Part shown: positions 1 to 9,276 of the stretch, one piece after another | How the letters are laid out: each line of letters begins with the position of its first letter | Position numbering within the stretch: the stretch's first letter is position 1 | Assembly: GCA_937766455.1 (NCBI GenBank) | Contig: CALLXD010000037.1 | Span: 1-64,000 of the forward strand | DNA: 64,000 nt | Source: Vicinamibacterales bacterium | GTDB taxonomy: Bacteria > Acidobacteriota > Vicinamibacteria > Vicinamibacterales > UBA8438 | Reading direction: 5' to 3' | Translations under genes and position numbers: made by a program | The notes under the pieces: generated by a model | What the model was told of the DNA's origin: nothing | The model's database searches: none | The model's input: the letters and a program-made list of their open reading frames with translations, nothing else

Positions 1-1
1 A

Positions 2-2760
2 CAGACAGAACTCTGGGCCCCGATCGCCGTCTATGCCGACCTCAAACGAGAGGCGGGGCGACTGGACTTTGTGGACCTGCTCCTGCGGGCGCGGGACTTG
101 GTGCGCGATCATGAGTCGGTTCGGGCCGACTTTCAGCGTCGCTTCACGCGTATTTTTGTCGACGAGTTCCAAGACACGGACCCGTTGCAGGCCGAGATTC
201 TGCTGTTGCTTGCGGCGGACGATCCGGCTGAGCAGGACTGGCGCCGTGTCCGGCCGACCCCGGGAAAGCTCTTCATCGTCGGCGACCCGAAACAGTCAAT
301 CTACCGATTCCGACGTGCAGACGTCGGTGTCTACGAGCAGGTCAAGACACAGCTTGCCGAGCGTGGCATTGCATCGCTCGCGTTGACCACCAGTTTCCGG
401 GCCGTGCCCTCGATTCAGCGCCTGGTCAATCATGCCTTTGCGCCATTGATGTCCGGGCGATCGGCTCAGGCAGACTCGCCCCAGACGGCCTATGTGCCGT
501 TGTCGCCACATCGTCATGAGGTGACTGCACAGCCGAGCGTGGTGGTGCTTCCGGTTCCTCATCCGTACGGCGTGCGGCGCCTGGCCGCATCCGCCATCGA
601 ACGGTCCCTTCCCGATGCGGTCGGCGCGTTCGTCAGCTGGCTCGTCAACGAGAGCGGCTGGACGGTGTCGGAGCGAGTGCCGACCGAGCAGGTGGACGCA
701 GATACTGGAGCCGGACCGGCATCGGTGCAAGTCCCGATCGCCGCCCGTCACGTCTGCCTGCTCTTTCGCCGCTTCGAGAGCTTTGGCACCGATGTGACCC
801 GTGGCTACGTGACCGCGCTCGAGGCGCGGGAAGTCCCGCATTTGCTTATTGGCGGCCGGACCTTCCACGATCGGGAGGAAGTCACCACCATGCGGGCCGC
901 CCTCTCGGCCGTCGAGTACCCGGACGATGAGCTCTCGGTGTTCGCCACGCTGCGCGGCTCGTTGTTCTCTATCGAGGACGCCGCCTTGTTGGAGTACCAC
1001 CACCGGTTCCGGCGGCTCCACCCGTTCCGGATCCCCGACGTGCTCAGACGAAGCCACGACGGGACAGGACCCGCGGACGCCGAGCTGGAAGCGACTCGCG
1101 TCCGCTTGGGTCCGATCCGCGAGGCCCTGGAGGTCCTGCGACGGGCGCACAGCCAACGCAATGAGGTCCCGGTGGCGGAGACCATCGGCCGACTGCTCGA
1201 AGCCACCCGGGCCCACGCCGGTTTCGTGATGCGACCGGGCGGCGAGCAAGCGCTGGCCAACGTGATGCAAATCGCTGAAATGGCGCGTCGCTATGAGGCC
1301 GGCGGAGGGCTGTCGTTTCGCGGTTTCGTCGAACAGCTCGAGGACGACGCCCTCGCCCGCCAGGGTGGGGAAGCGCCGATTCTCGAGGAAGGCAGCGACG
1401 GGGTGCGCCTCATGACAGTGCACCGCGCCAAGGGACTCGAGTTTCCCGTGGTGATTCTGGCCGACCCCACCTGCAAACTGCACAGAAAGACGGCCGGGCG
1501 CTTCCTCGATCCTGACCGACGCCTGTGCGCGCTGCGGCTGGCCGGCTGGCCGCCGCTCGACCTTCTGGATCACGAAGACATCGAGGTCGAACGCGACCGC
1601 CAGGAGGGGGTGCGCCTCGCGTATGTCGCGGCCACCCGCGCCCGGGACCTGCTGGTGGTCCCGGCCGTCGGCGACGGTCCCTACCAAAACGGCTGGCTGG
1701 GCCCACTCGATGAGGCAATCTATCCACCGGTCGCGGTACGGCGCGAACCGGCAACCGCGTTCGGCTGCCCGGCCTTCGGGCGAGACAGCGTCGTCGACCG
1801 GCCTGACGGTGAGCCGGCGCGGTCCGACACGGTGGCACCCGGCCTCTACACATTCAATCCCGAGGCGGCCGGCCGGGCAAAGGTGCTGCCCTTTCAAGGC
1901 CGATCGCCTGCCCCCACCGATGCAGATGCCGCTGTCCAGGCGGACGAAACGGAGTTGGCGCACGAGTCGCCTGCTGCAACGCCCGACGGCTACACGGTCG
2001 TCTGGTGGGACCCCCAATTCGCCGACCCTGCGGTTGGGTGTCGAAGCGAGATTTGGCATCCGCCAGGCAGAGCTCCTGTCGAAAGAGACTCCCCCCGCGG
2101 TGGTCGAGGAAGACCTCACCCGCTACCGCGCGTGGCGTGAGCAGCGGGACCGCACCGTCATCGAGGCCGAAGTGCCCAGTTTGCGGGTTCGCACGGTCAC
2201 GGAGTGGGCCACGCGTCTCGTTGCTGACGGCGAACCACCGCCGCCGGGTGCGGCCGCGGTGGATGTGGTGGAACTCGGCCAGATCGCAGGCGCCGAACCG
2301 TCCGTGGACCCCGAGCGCCCAACCGGACGTCGTTTCGGCGCCCTGGTCCACGCCGTGCTGGCTGTTGCCCCTCTCGACGCCGACACCGGCCAGGTACGTG
2401 CGGTCGCCGTGCTCGAGGGACGTCTCCTCGGTGCTGATGGCGTCGAGGTGTCTGCAGCCGCCGGGTTGGTGGCCTCAGCCCTGAAGCATCCCCTGTTCGC
2501 CGCGGCCCGTCAGGCGGCTGAAGCGGGTGACTGCCGTCGGGAGACACCGGTCCACGATGCGGCAAGATGATGGCCTGGTGATCGAAGGCGTCGTCGACCT
2601 GGCATTCAAGCAGGAGGGCACCTGGGTGATCGTCGATTTCAAGACCGATCGAGAGCTGAGCCGCACGTTGGGCGTGTACCAGCGTCAAGTTCAGCTCTAC
2701 GCGCAGATGGTCGCGCACGCCACCGGAGAGCCGACCCGATCCGTCTTGATGCGGATCTGA
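2..2760 (+). CDS. AddA/RecB-type helicase-nuclease, 5'-truncated, two frameshifts
   Basis: 3' part of a UvrD-family double-strand-break repair helicase with a C-terminal RecB-like nuclease; the frame is open from base 2, so the gene begins outside the window. Visible helicase motifs: DEFQDTDP (about residue 52), GDPKQSIYRFRRAD (about 94), TVHRAKGLEFPVV (about 471) and YVAATRARDL (about 541). The nuclease domain follows, with GRRFGALVHAVL, EGVVDLAF and VIVDFKTDRE, the last carrying the D-x-K catalytic pair. The reading frame changes twice: frame 2 to 3 at the C5 run 2011-2015, and frame 3 to 1 near 2552. Dropping one C at each point gives continuous AddA-like sequence to the stop at 2758-2760. 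As written, the longest single frame stops at 2140 and lacks the nuclease. An addB partner would be expected upstream but is not visible. Confidence 0.85.
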
Positions 2761-2821
2761 GGCCGAGGTACGAAGCGTATACTTCGCAAGACTGGCACGC
2801 ATCGAGCAGGCAGAACACACC

Positions 2822-3727
2822 GTGGGTCACAAGAAGCGCAAGAAGCAGACCGGACGCACCGCGCCGACCTCGACCGGTCGAGGCACCTCGCGCGGATGGA
2901 TCGTTGCGGTTGTCGTCGTCGCACTCGCGTTGGTCGGGGTGTTTCAGGCCTCACGCTCGGCTCCCCCCTCCGAAGCCGCGCCAACCGTCCTACCGGCGTC
3001 GGCCACGACGGCGCCGACCGGACCTGACGTACGGACCCTGCGGGTCGACGTGTTGCGCGAGTTCTCGCACGAGCGAGACGCGTATACGCAGGGCCTCGTG
3101 TGGTGGAACGACCAACTTTTTGAGAGTACCGGCCGTATCGGCGATTCGACACTGCGTCGACTGGATCCGCAGACGGGCGAGGTACGCCAGCGCATCGACA
3201 TTGCTCAGCAGTACTTCGGCGAGGGACTGGCGCTGGTCGACGAGCGCCTGATCATGCTGACCTGGCGTGCGGAGCGTGCGTTCACCTTCGACCGTGGTTC
3301 CTTCGAAGCCTTGGACACCTACCGATATCGCGGAGAGGGTTGGGGTCTCTGCTTGGACGGGGATCGCCTCGTGATGAGTGATGGCACCGACCGGCTGACG
3401 TTTCGGGACCCGGTCACGTTTGAACCGATTGGCGAGCAGCGGGTCACGCTCCGCGGCCAGCCGCTTCCCAAACTGAATGAGCTTGAGTGCGTCGACGGCA
3501 CGGTGTACGCCAACATCTGGGAAGACGATTTCCTCGTTCGGATCGACCCTGAGAGCGGACGTGTGACGGACGTCATCGACGCCGCTGGGTTGCTGCAGGG
3601 TGACGACCTGGTCGGATCCGAGGTACTCAACGGTATCGCGTACAACCCGGACGCCGACACCTTTTACATCACGGGCAAATGGTGGCCGAAGATGTTTGAA
3701 GTCCAGTTTGTTCCGGTAGAAGGATAG
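2822..3727 (+). CDS. Glutaminyl-peptide cyclotransferase, membrane-anchored
   Basis: A 301-aa protein of the bacterial/plant-type glutaminyl cyclotransferase family, a beta-propeller enzyme that converts N-terminal glutamine to pyroglutamate. A Lys/Arg-rich start is followed by one transmembrane segment at about residues 23-40 and a Pro/Ala/Thr linker. The catalytic domain contains family landmarks such as DAYTQGLVWW, ESTGRIGDSTLR, NELECVDGTVYANIW, and NGIAYNPDADTFYITGKWWPKMFEV at the C-terminus (given here only as a landmark of roughly that length). The start is GTG, followed by Gly-His-Lys-Lys. A TATACT at 2778-2783 could be a -10 element. The gene precedes the PQQ dehydrogenase by 7 bp, so the two are probably co-transcribed. 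Family assignment is firm; the substrate is unknown. Confidence 0.85.
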   Translation: MGHKKRKKQTGRTAPTSTGRGTSRGWIVAVVVVALALVGVFQASRSAPPSEAAPTVLPASATTAPTGPDVRTLRVDVLREFSHERDAYTQGLVWWNDQLFESTGRIGDSTLRRLDPQTGEVRQRIDIAQQYFGEGLALVDERLIMLTWRAERAFTFDRGSFEALDTYRYRGEGWGLCLDGDRLVMSDGTDRLTFRDPVTFEPIGEQRVTLRGQPLPKLNELECVDGTVYANIWEDDFLVRIDPESGRVTDVIDAAGLLQGDDLVGSEVLNGIAYNPDADTFYITGKWWPKMFEVQFVPVEG

Positions 3728-3734
3728 AACCCAC

Positions 3735-5789
3735 ATGCGCAGCCCGCCCCTGACGCCGTCGTGGCTGGCACTACTCGGGATGGCGTGCCTGGCTGCCACG
3801 GCCGCGGCCCAACCCGGCGCCACCGACGGCGAGTGGCGGTCCTACGCCGCCGACGTGTTCAGCTCGAAGTACTCGCCGCTGGCCCAGATCACGGCCGACA
3901 ACTTCGGCGACCTTGAGGTGGCCTGGCGCTGGCGCACCGCGGACACACATCTGACGGTTGAGGGACCAGATGGCGCGTCAGTGGTCGCCGCAACGACGCT
4001 CTTCGACCTGCTTGAAGCGGAAGAACCTGACCTGTGGGTGACCCGGCCGGGACCCGGTCGACTGGTGGCGACGCCGCTCATGGTCGGCGGGGTGCTGTAT
4101 CTGAGTACGCCGCTCTACCAGGCCGCGGCCATCGACGCCCGGACGGGAGCGACCCTCTGGGTGCATGACCCACGCATCTACGAAGCGGGCACACCCGCCC
4201 CAGCCCCCTGGGCACATCGAGGCGTGGGCTACTGGGAAAATGGGGACGACGCACGGATCGTCTGGGGCACCGGCGACGGCTTCCTGATGGCGGTCGACGC
4301 AAAGACCGGACTACCGGCGACCGAATTCGGCGACCAGGGACGGGTCGACCTGACGGAGGATCTTCCCCGCGCCACGCGTGGACAGCGCGACAACCTCAAC
4401 CTCCTTCCCGTCTCGTCACAGTCGGCCCCCCTCGTGGTGGGTGACACGATCATCGTTGGATCGTCGATCAACGATTTCAGCATTACCAAGGAGATGCCGC
4501 CGGGGTTCGCACGCGCCTACGATGCGCGAACGGGGCGTCACCAGTGGGATTTTCACAACATCCCCCAGAGCGCAGATGAGTTCGGTAGCGAGACGTGGCT
4601 CAACGAGTCCTGGCGCTACTCGGGCAACGCGAACAGCTGGTCGAACATGAGCGTGGACCCGGAGCTCGGCTATGTCTACCTGCCGACCAGCACGCCGACC
4701 TCGGACTACTACGGCGGCCACAGGCCCGGCGACAACCTGTTTGCCGAAAGCCTCGTCGCGGTCGATCTGCAGACCGGACAGCGGGTGTGGCACTTTCAGA
4801 TGGTGCATCACGGCGTCTGGGACTACGACAACCCGACGGCGCCGAACCTGCTCGACATCACGGTCGATGGCCGCGACGTCAAAGCGGTCGCGCAGGTGAC
4901 CAAACAGGGTTTCGTCTACGCGTTCGACCGGGTGACCGGCGAACCGATCTGGCCGATCGAAGAGCGCGAGGTCAACACGGAAACCGACCTCGAGGGGGAA
5001 GTGCTGTCGCGGACCCAGCCCTTCCCGACCCGGCCGGCGCCGTTTGATACGCAGGGGACCTCGCTCGATGACCTGGTCGACTTTACGCCGGAGATACGCC
5101 AGATGGCTGTCGAGGCGGTCGAGGGGTTTCGACTGGGCCCGCTCTTCACGCCGCTGTCTCTCCAGGGCACGATCTTCCGACCGAGCGCTGGCGGCGGCGC
5201 CAATTGGTCCGGTGCGGCAGTCGACCCGGAGACGGGCATGCTCTACGTGCCGTCGCGCAATGTGCATTCCGTCATGCGATTCCGGCGCGCAGAAGCCGGT
5301 GAACCCTCGACCCTCGACTACATCCTCAGTCGAGGCGGCGCGTCGTTTATCGAAGCGGGCAACCCAGACCGGCGGCCCCAGATGCCGCAGGGGCTCCCGC
5401 TCTGGAAGCCGCCCTACTCACGCATGACCGCCATCGATATGAACACAGGCGAGCATGCCTGGATGACGCCGCTCGGCAACGGTGACCGCATTCGGCGTCA
5501 TCCCCTGCTGCGCGATCTCAACCTTCCACCACTCGGCGGCGACGACAGTCGAAGCGGACCAGTCCTGACCAAGACCCTGCTCATCCACGCGCTGACCGCG
5601 GGCGGAAGCGACGGCGGCCCCCGGCTGGTCGCCTATGACAAGGCGACAGGGCAGCCGGTGGGGTCGGTCGATCTGGCCGGCGGGGCCATCGGCACCCCGA
5701 TGACGTACATGCTCGACAACGTGCAGTACCTTGCGCTCACTGTCGGCGGCCAGGGTGCCCCAGAACTCATCGCGCTTGCTCTCCCCTAG
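3735..5789 (+). CDS. Secreted PQQ-dependent dehydrogenase (quinoprotein)
   Basis: A 684-aa eight-bladed propeller dehydrogenase of the pyrroloquinoline-quinone family, exported to the periplasm by a signal peptide (residues 1-25, ending AATAAAQ). The mature N-terminus has the family pattern YSPLAQITADNFGDLEVAWRW. Repeated propeller segments with AxDxxTG motifs follow (AIDARTGATLWVHDP, AYDARTGRHQWDF, AFDRVTGEPIWPIEE, AIDMNTGEHAWMTPLG). The mature protein appears to lack cysteine, so it has neither the vicinal disulfide of methanol dehydrogenase nor a fused cytochrome c; electrons would need a separate acceptor. A good Shine-Dalgarno (AAGGA) precedes the ATG. The substrate cannot be told from sequence; a sugar or alcohol is typical for this branch. 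Confidence 0.88.
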   Translation: MRSPPLTPSWLALLGMACLAATAAAQPGATDGEWRSYAADVFSSKYSPLAQITADNFGDLEVAWRWRTADTHLTVEGPDGASVVAATTLFDLLEAEEPDLWVTRPGPGRLVATPLMVGGVLYLSTPLYQAAAIDARTGATLWVHDPRIYEAGTPAPAPWAHRGVGYWENGDDARIVWGTGDGFLMAVDAKTGLPATEFGDQGRVDLTEDLPRATRGQRDNLNLLPVSSQSAPLVVGDTIIVGSSINDFSITKEMPPGFARAYDARTGRHQWDFHNIPQSADEFGSETWLNESWRYSGNANSWSNMSVDPELGYVYLPTSTPTSDYYGGHRPGDNLFAESLVAVDLQTGQRVWHFQMVHHGVWDYDNPTAPNLLDITVDGRDVKAVAQVTKQGFVYAFDRVTGEPIWPIEEREVNTETDLEGEVLSRTQPFPTRPAPFDTQGTSLDDLVDFTPEIRQMAVEAVEGFRLGPLFTPLSLQGTIFRPSAGGGANWSGAAVDPETGMLYVPSRNVHSVMRFRRAEAGEPSTLDYILSRGGASFIEAGNPDRRPQMPQGLPLWKPPYSRMTAIDMNTGEHAWMTPLGNGDRIRRHPLLRDLNLPPLGGDDSRSGPVLTKTLLIHALTAGGSDGGPRLVAYDKATGQPVGSVDLAGGAIGTPMTYMLDNVQYLALTVGGQGAPELIALALP

Positions 5790-5898
5790 CGTCGTTGCAC
5801 GGCGTGCCGATCGTCGGTGCGAAAACAGCGGTCTGGTGGTCCGGATCCGCGGTCGTCGACCGTCTTCACGAAGGGGTAGTCGACGCTCAGCCCTGTGC

Positions 5899-5904
5899 TA
5901 TGCT
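5899..5904 (+). promoter_or_regulatory. Candidate -10 element upstream of the DUF4159 operon
   Basis: TATGCT lies in the 270-bp gap 5790-6059 before the MoxR/VWA operon. No convincing -35 hexamer sits 16-18 bp upstream. The rest of the gap shows no coding pattern, repeat or terminator that I recognise. Confidence 0.2.
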
Positions 5905-6059
5905 GCCGGAACCGTCTCCACCGCCGCTGCGGCGGGTCGGCCAGTAAATACGGGTAGTTTCGAGCACGAAGCAACATCGGCAGGCGGAATAGAACGGCCC
6001 TCGACTGCACCGGATGATCTTCCGGTTCACCGACGGGCCAGGTCCCTGGGAGCAGTTGC

Positions 6060-6911
6060 TTGCGGCCACGTGTCTTCGTCCGCGCGGGTGTGATCGCGAC
6101 GGCACTCATCGGTGCCGGATGGGCCGCGCCATGGCCAACCGCGCCGGCCGTCCACACGCCGCTCGTCTCGCGGGCCGCCGCTCCTGCCGCCGGCCAGCCG
6201 GGACGTCCCCTCTTCAGACGCGAGGACCTGCGTCCGACACTCAAGAGACCGAGCGCAAACGCTCGCGAGTTCTTCTTCACGAGGGCCATCTACAACGGCG
6301 GTGGCCGCCGCTGGGCCTCGTGGGCCACCGATTTCCCGAAAGCCGATCGCCAGTTTCTGACCATCCTCGACCGTCTCGTCGACATGGACGCCTACGAGAT
6401 GGAGAACGCGATCCAGCTCGACGATCCCGCCATACGCCGGTTCCCGTTCCTCTACGCGCTCGAGGTCGGAAACATGTACATGACGCAGGCTGAGGTCACG
6501 GGTCTGCGCGAGTATCTGCTGGCCGGTGGCTTCCTGATGATCGACGATTTCTGGGGCACGTACGAGTGGGAGAACTTCGAGGCCGAAATCAAACGCGTGT
6601 TGCCCGAATACCAGATTGTCGATCTTCCCCTCAACCATCCGCTCTTCAACACCGTCTATAACATTAAGGAGATCGTTCAAGTTCCCTCTATCAACAACGC
6701 GCAGGGGGGACCGACGTGGGAACGGGACGGGTACGATGCGCAGGTCAAGGGGATTTTCGACGCAACCGGCCGGTTGATGGTCGTCATCAACTGGAACACG
6801 GACATCGGGGATGCATGGGAGTGGGCCGAAAGCCCATACTATCCATTGAGGTATTCGACGTACGCTATAGAAATGACCGTCAACATCATCGTGTACGCGA
6901 TGAGTCACTAG
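6060..6911 (+). CDS. DUF4159 domain protein, first copy
   Basis: A 283-aa protein with an N-terminal signal or anchor segment (about residues 8-24, Ala/Gly/Ile-rich), a Pro/Arg-rich linker and a DUF4159 domain (about 65-283). Recognisable landmarks are FFFTRAIYNGGG, FPFLYALEVG, the GGFLMIDDFWGTYEWENF block and the C-terminal GDAWEWAE. DUF4159 proteins occur next to MoxR/VWA genes in many bacteria, and their biochemical role is not established. The first start in frame is TTG at 6060; a GTG near 6090 would leave a shorter signal. This is the first gene of a co-directional run to 18952 and resembles the second DUF4159 gene at 10327, especially in the GGFL-x-x-DDF motif. Confidence 0.75.
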   Translation: MRPRVFVRAGVIATALIGAGWAAPWPTAPAVHTPLVSRAAAPAAGQPGRPLFRREDLRPTLKRPSANAREFFFTRAIYNGGGRRWASWATDFPKADRQFLTILDRLVDMDAYEMENAIQLDDPAIRRFPFLYALEVGNMYMTQAEVTGLREYLLAGGFLMIDDFWGTYEWENFEAEIKRVLPEYQIVDLPLNHPLFNTVYNIKEIVQVPSINNAQGGPTWERDGYDAQVKGIFDATGRLMVVINWNTDIGDAWEWAESPYYPLRYSTYAIEMTVNIIVYAMSH

Positions 6912-6996
6912 AAGAGGAGACGGGCCGCGGCGCTGCCGCGCGGGTCACGCGACCCACGCGCGGTGAATGCCAGACGGCCCGTTCGCGTCTGTCGCA

Positions 6997-9276
6997 ATGT
7001 TCGAATCGGTGTTCGAGTTTTTCTTCAAGTACCGTCCGATCGTCTTCGGCGAGGGCACGCTCGCCTTCCGCCCGACCGTGGCGACGTTCGTCGCGGCGGT
7101 GGCGGTAGTCGCGATCGGCGTCGCGACGTTCCGTACGTATCGACGGGTGCGAGCCAACACGCGGCCGATCGATCGCGCTGTGCTGACCGGCCTCCGCCTC
7201 ACCATCCTGGCGGTGCTGCTGCTCTGTCTCTTCCGGCCGGTGTTGGTCCTGTCACAGGTGGTGGCCCAGCAGAACTTCCTCGGTGTCTTGATCGACGACT
7301 CGCGCAGCATGGAGATCGCCGACCGCGACGGGGCGTCCCGCGCCGACTTCGTGGCCCAGCAATTCGGCGGCGAAGAGAGCCCGCTGCTCACTGCGCTGGC
7401 GGATCGCTTCGCGCTGCGACTGTTCAGCTTCTCCTCTTCGACCAACCGCATTACGTCCGTCGACGACCTGACGTTCGACGGCACGCGAACCCACCTGGGA
7501 CAGGCACTCACCCGTGCACACGAAGAGCTGGCTGGCGTGCCGCTCTCGGGAATGGTGGTGGTCACGGACGGCGCAGACAACGCCGGTGTCGAGTTGTCCG
7601 ATGCGCTGGTCCCGCTTGAGGCAGCCGGTGTTCCGGTGTTCACAGTCGGCTTGGGCCGTGAGAACTACAGCCGTGACATTCAGCTCAGCCGAGTGGATAC
7701 GCCGCGGTCGATCTTGAAGGGTGCCGCATTGGTCGTCGACGTCCTGCTGACGCAGAACGGCTATGCGGGCGAGACCGTGAGCGTCCAGGTGGAAGACGAG
7801 GGCAGGATCGTCGCCGACCAGGAGGTCACACTCCCCGCCGACGGCGAGCCGGCCACCGTACGAGTCCGGTTCACGGCATCGGACGCCGGTGCGCGTCTGT
7901 TCAGTTTCCGGGTGGCCCCACGCCCGGACGAAATGGTCACCCAGAACAACGAGCGGAACGCGCTGGTCGTCGTCGAAGACACACGCGAGAAGATCCTCTA
8001 CTTCGAGGGCGAGCCACGCTGGGAACTCAAGTTCATCAGACGCGCAGTCGAGGACGACGAGAATCTGCAGGTGGCCACGCTGCAGCGCACCGCCGAAAAC
8101 AAATTCATGCGGATGGGCGTCGAGGACGCGCAAGATCTGATCGGTGGATTCCCCCGGACCCGTGAAGAACTGTTCAAATACCGCGCCATCATCCTGGGCA
8201 GCATCGAGGCGAACTACTTCACGCCCGACCAGCTCCGGATGATTGCCGACTTTGTCAGCGAACGCGGCGGTAGCTTGTTGATGCTCGGCGGGCAACGGGC
8301 CTACGCGGAGGGCGGCTATGCGGGGACGCCGGTGGCCGACGTGCTGCCGGTGATGCTGAATGACACCGCGGGTGACGGCGAGGACGGGTTCTTCGTTGAG
8401 ACCAGTGTACGTCCGACCCGGGCCGGAGCAACCCACCCGACCACCCAGATCGCCGACACAGAGGAGGCCTCCGGGGCTCGGTGGCTCGAACTGCCTCCGA
8501 TCACGATGGTGAACCGGATCAGTGAAATCAAGCCCGGTGCGACCAAGCTCCTGGAAAGTGGCGATGGATCGTTGGTGGTACTCGCGTTCCAGCGTTACGG
8601 TGCCGGCAAGACCCTGGCCTTCCCGGTGCAGGATTCCTGGATGTGGCAGATGCACGCCGACATCGCGGTTGATGACCAGACGCACGAGACCCTGTGGCGA
8701 CGCTTGATGCGCTGGATGGTGGACGGGGTGCCGGATCAGGTGGTCGCTGACTTACCCACGGACCAGGTCGAGCTCGACGAGCCGCTGGCTCTACGGGCCG
8801 AGGTCGACGACGCCAACTACGAAGAAATCAACAACAGCCAGGTGTCGGCGTGGATCACCGATCCCGACGAGGAGCTCATCGAAGTTCCGATGGACTGGAC
8901 CGCCGATCGTGACGGCGAGTACGCCTCCAGCTTTGTGCCCCGCAAGGAAGGGTTGTACGAGGTAAGGATGGAGGCCACGAGTGACGGCGAGCTGTTGGGC
9001 AGCGACACCGCCTACGTACGCGTCGCCCCAAGCGACTCCGAGTACTACGATTCGACGATGCAGGCGCCGCTCCTCGAGCGCGTCGCGGAGGAGACCGGCG
9101 GTCGGTTCTATACCGCCGACACGGTGGATTCCCTCGTCGACGACATCCAGACCGTGGGCGGTGGCGTGACGGTCGTCGAAGAGCGCGACCTCTGGGACAT
9201 GCCCGTCTTCTTGCTCCTGTTTCTGACGCTCGTCCTCGGAGAGTGGGGCTACCGGCGGTCGCGGGGGTTGGCATGA
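6997..9276 (+). CDS. Membrane VWA protein with GATase1-like domain
   Basis: A large membrane protein of about 759 aa. Two N-terminal transmembrane helices (about residues 25-45 and 58-80) precede a von Willebrand A domain with the MIDAS motif DDSRSM and a second metal-site strand MVVVTDGADNAG. An Ig/CARDB-like stretch leads to a GATase1-like fold (ILYFEGEPRWELKFI, YRAIILGSIEANYF, GGSLLMLGGQRAYAEGGY), then beta-rich domains and a C-terminal transmembrane helix ending RRSRGLA. The layout matches proteins commonly found with MoxR, DUF58 and BatA. ATG at 6997 gives the usual short N-terminus; ATG at 6967 is an alternative in the same frame. The stop overlaps the next start (ATGA at 9273), which implies translational coupling. 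No catalytic triad for real amidotransferase activity is apparent. Confidence 0.8.
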   Translation: MFESVFEFFFKYRPIVFGEGTLAFRPTVATFVAAVAVVAIGVATFRTYRRVRANTRPIDRAVLTGLRLTILAVLLLCLFRPVLVLSQVVAQQNFLGVLIDDSRSMEIADRDGASRADFVAQQFGGEESPLLTALADRFALRLFSFSSSTNRITSVDDLTFDGTRTHLGQALTRAHEELAGVPLSGMVVVTDGADNAGVELSDALVPLEAAGVPVFTVGLGRENYSRDIQLSRVDTPRSILKGAALVVDVLLTQNGYAGETVSVQVEDEGRIVADQEVTLPADGEPATVRVRFTASDAGARLFSFRVAPRPDEMVTQNNERNALVVVEDTREKILYFEGEPRWELKFIRRAVEDDENLQVATLQRTAENKFMRMGVEDAQDLIGGFPRTREELFKYRAIILGSIEANYFTPDQLRMIADFVSERGGSLLMLGGQRAYAEGGYAGTPVADVLPVMLNDTAGDGEDGFFVETSVRPTRAGATHPTTQIADTEEASGARWLELPPITMVNRISEIKPGATKLLESGDGSLVVLAFQRYGAGKTLAFPVQDSWMWQMHADIAVDDQTHETLWRRLMRWMVDGVPDQVVADLPTDQVELDEPLALRAEVDDANYEEINNSQVSAWITDPDEELIEVPMDWTADRDGEYASSFVPRKEGLYEVRMEATSDGELLGSDTAYVRVAPSDSEYYDSTMQAPLLERVAEETGGRFYTADTVDSLVDDIQTVGGGVTVVEERDLWDMPVFLLLFLTLVLGEWGYRRSRGLA

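Noticed and set aside
296-2119. 607-aa open frame antisense to addA
   Set aside because: Opposite to conserved helicase motifs; a codon-bias shadow in GC-rich DNA.
2005-2560. Programmed +1 frameshifting in addA
   Set aside because: No slippery site with a stimulatory structure recognised; two shifts in one gene and the same pattern in htrA and the M1 gene favour errors.
2556-2571. UGA in the addA frame-3 end as a second Sec codon
   Set aside because: Homology continues in a different frame after this point, so it is a frameshift, not recoding.
7252-8685. 477-aa open frame antisense to the VWA/GATase gene
   Set aside because: No recognisable domain; sense strand encodes clear VWA motifs.
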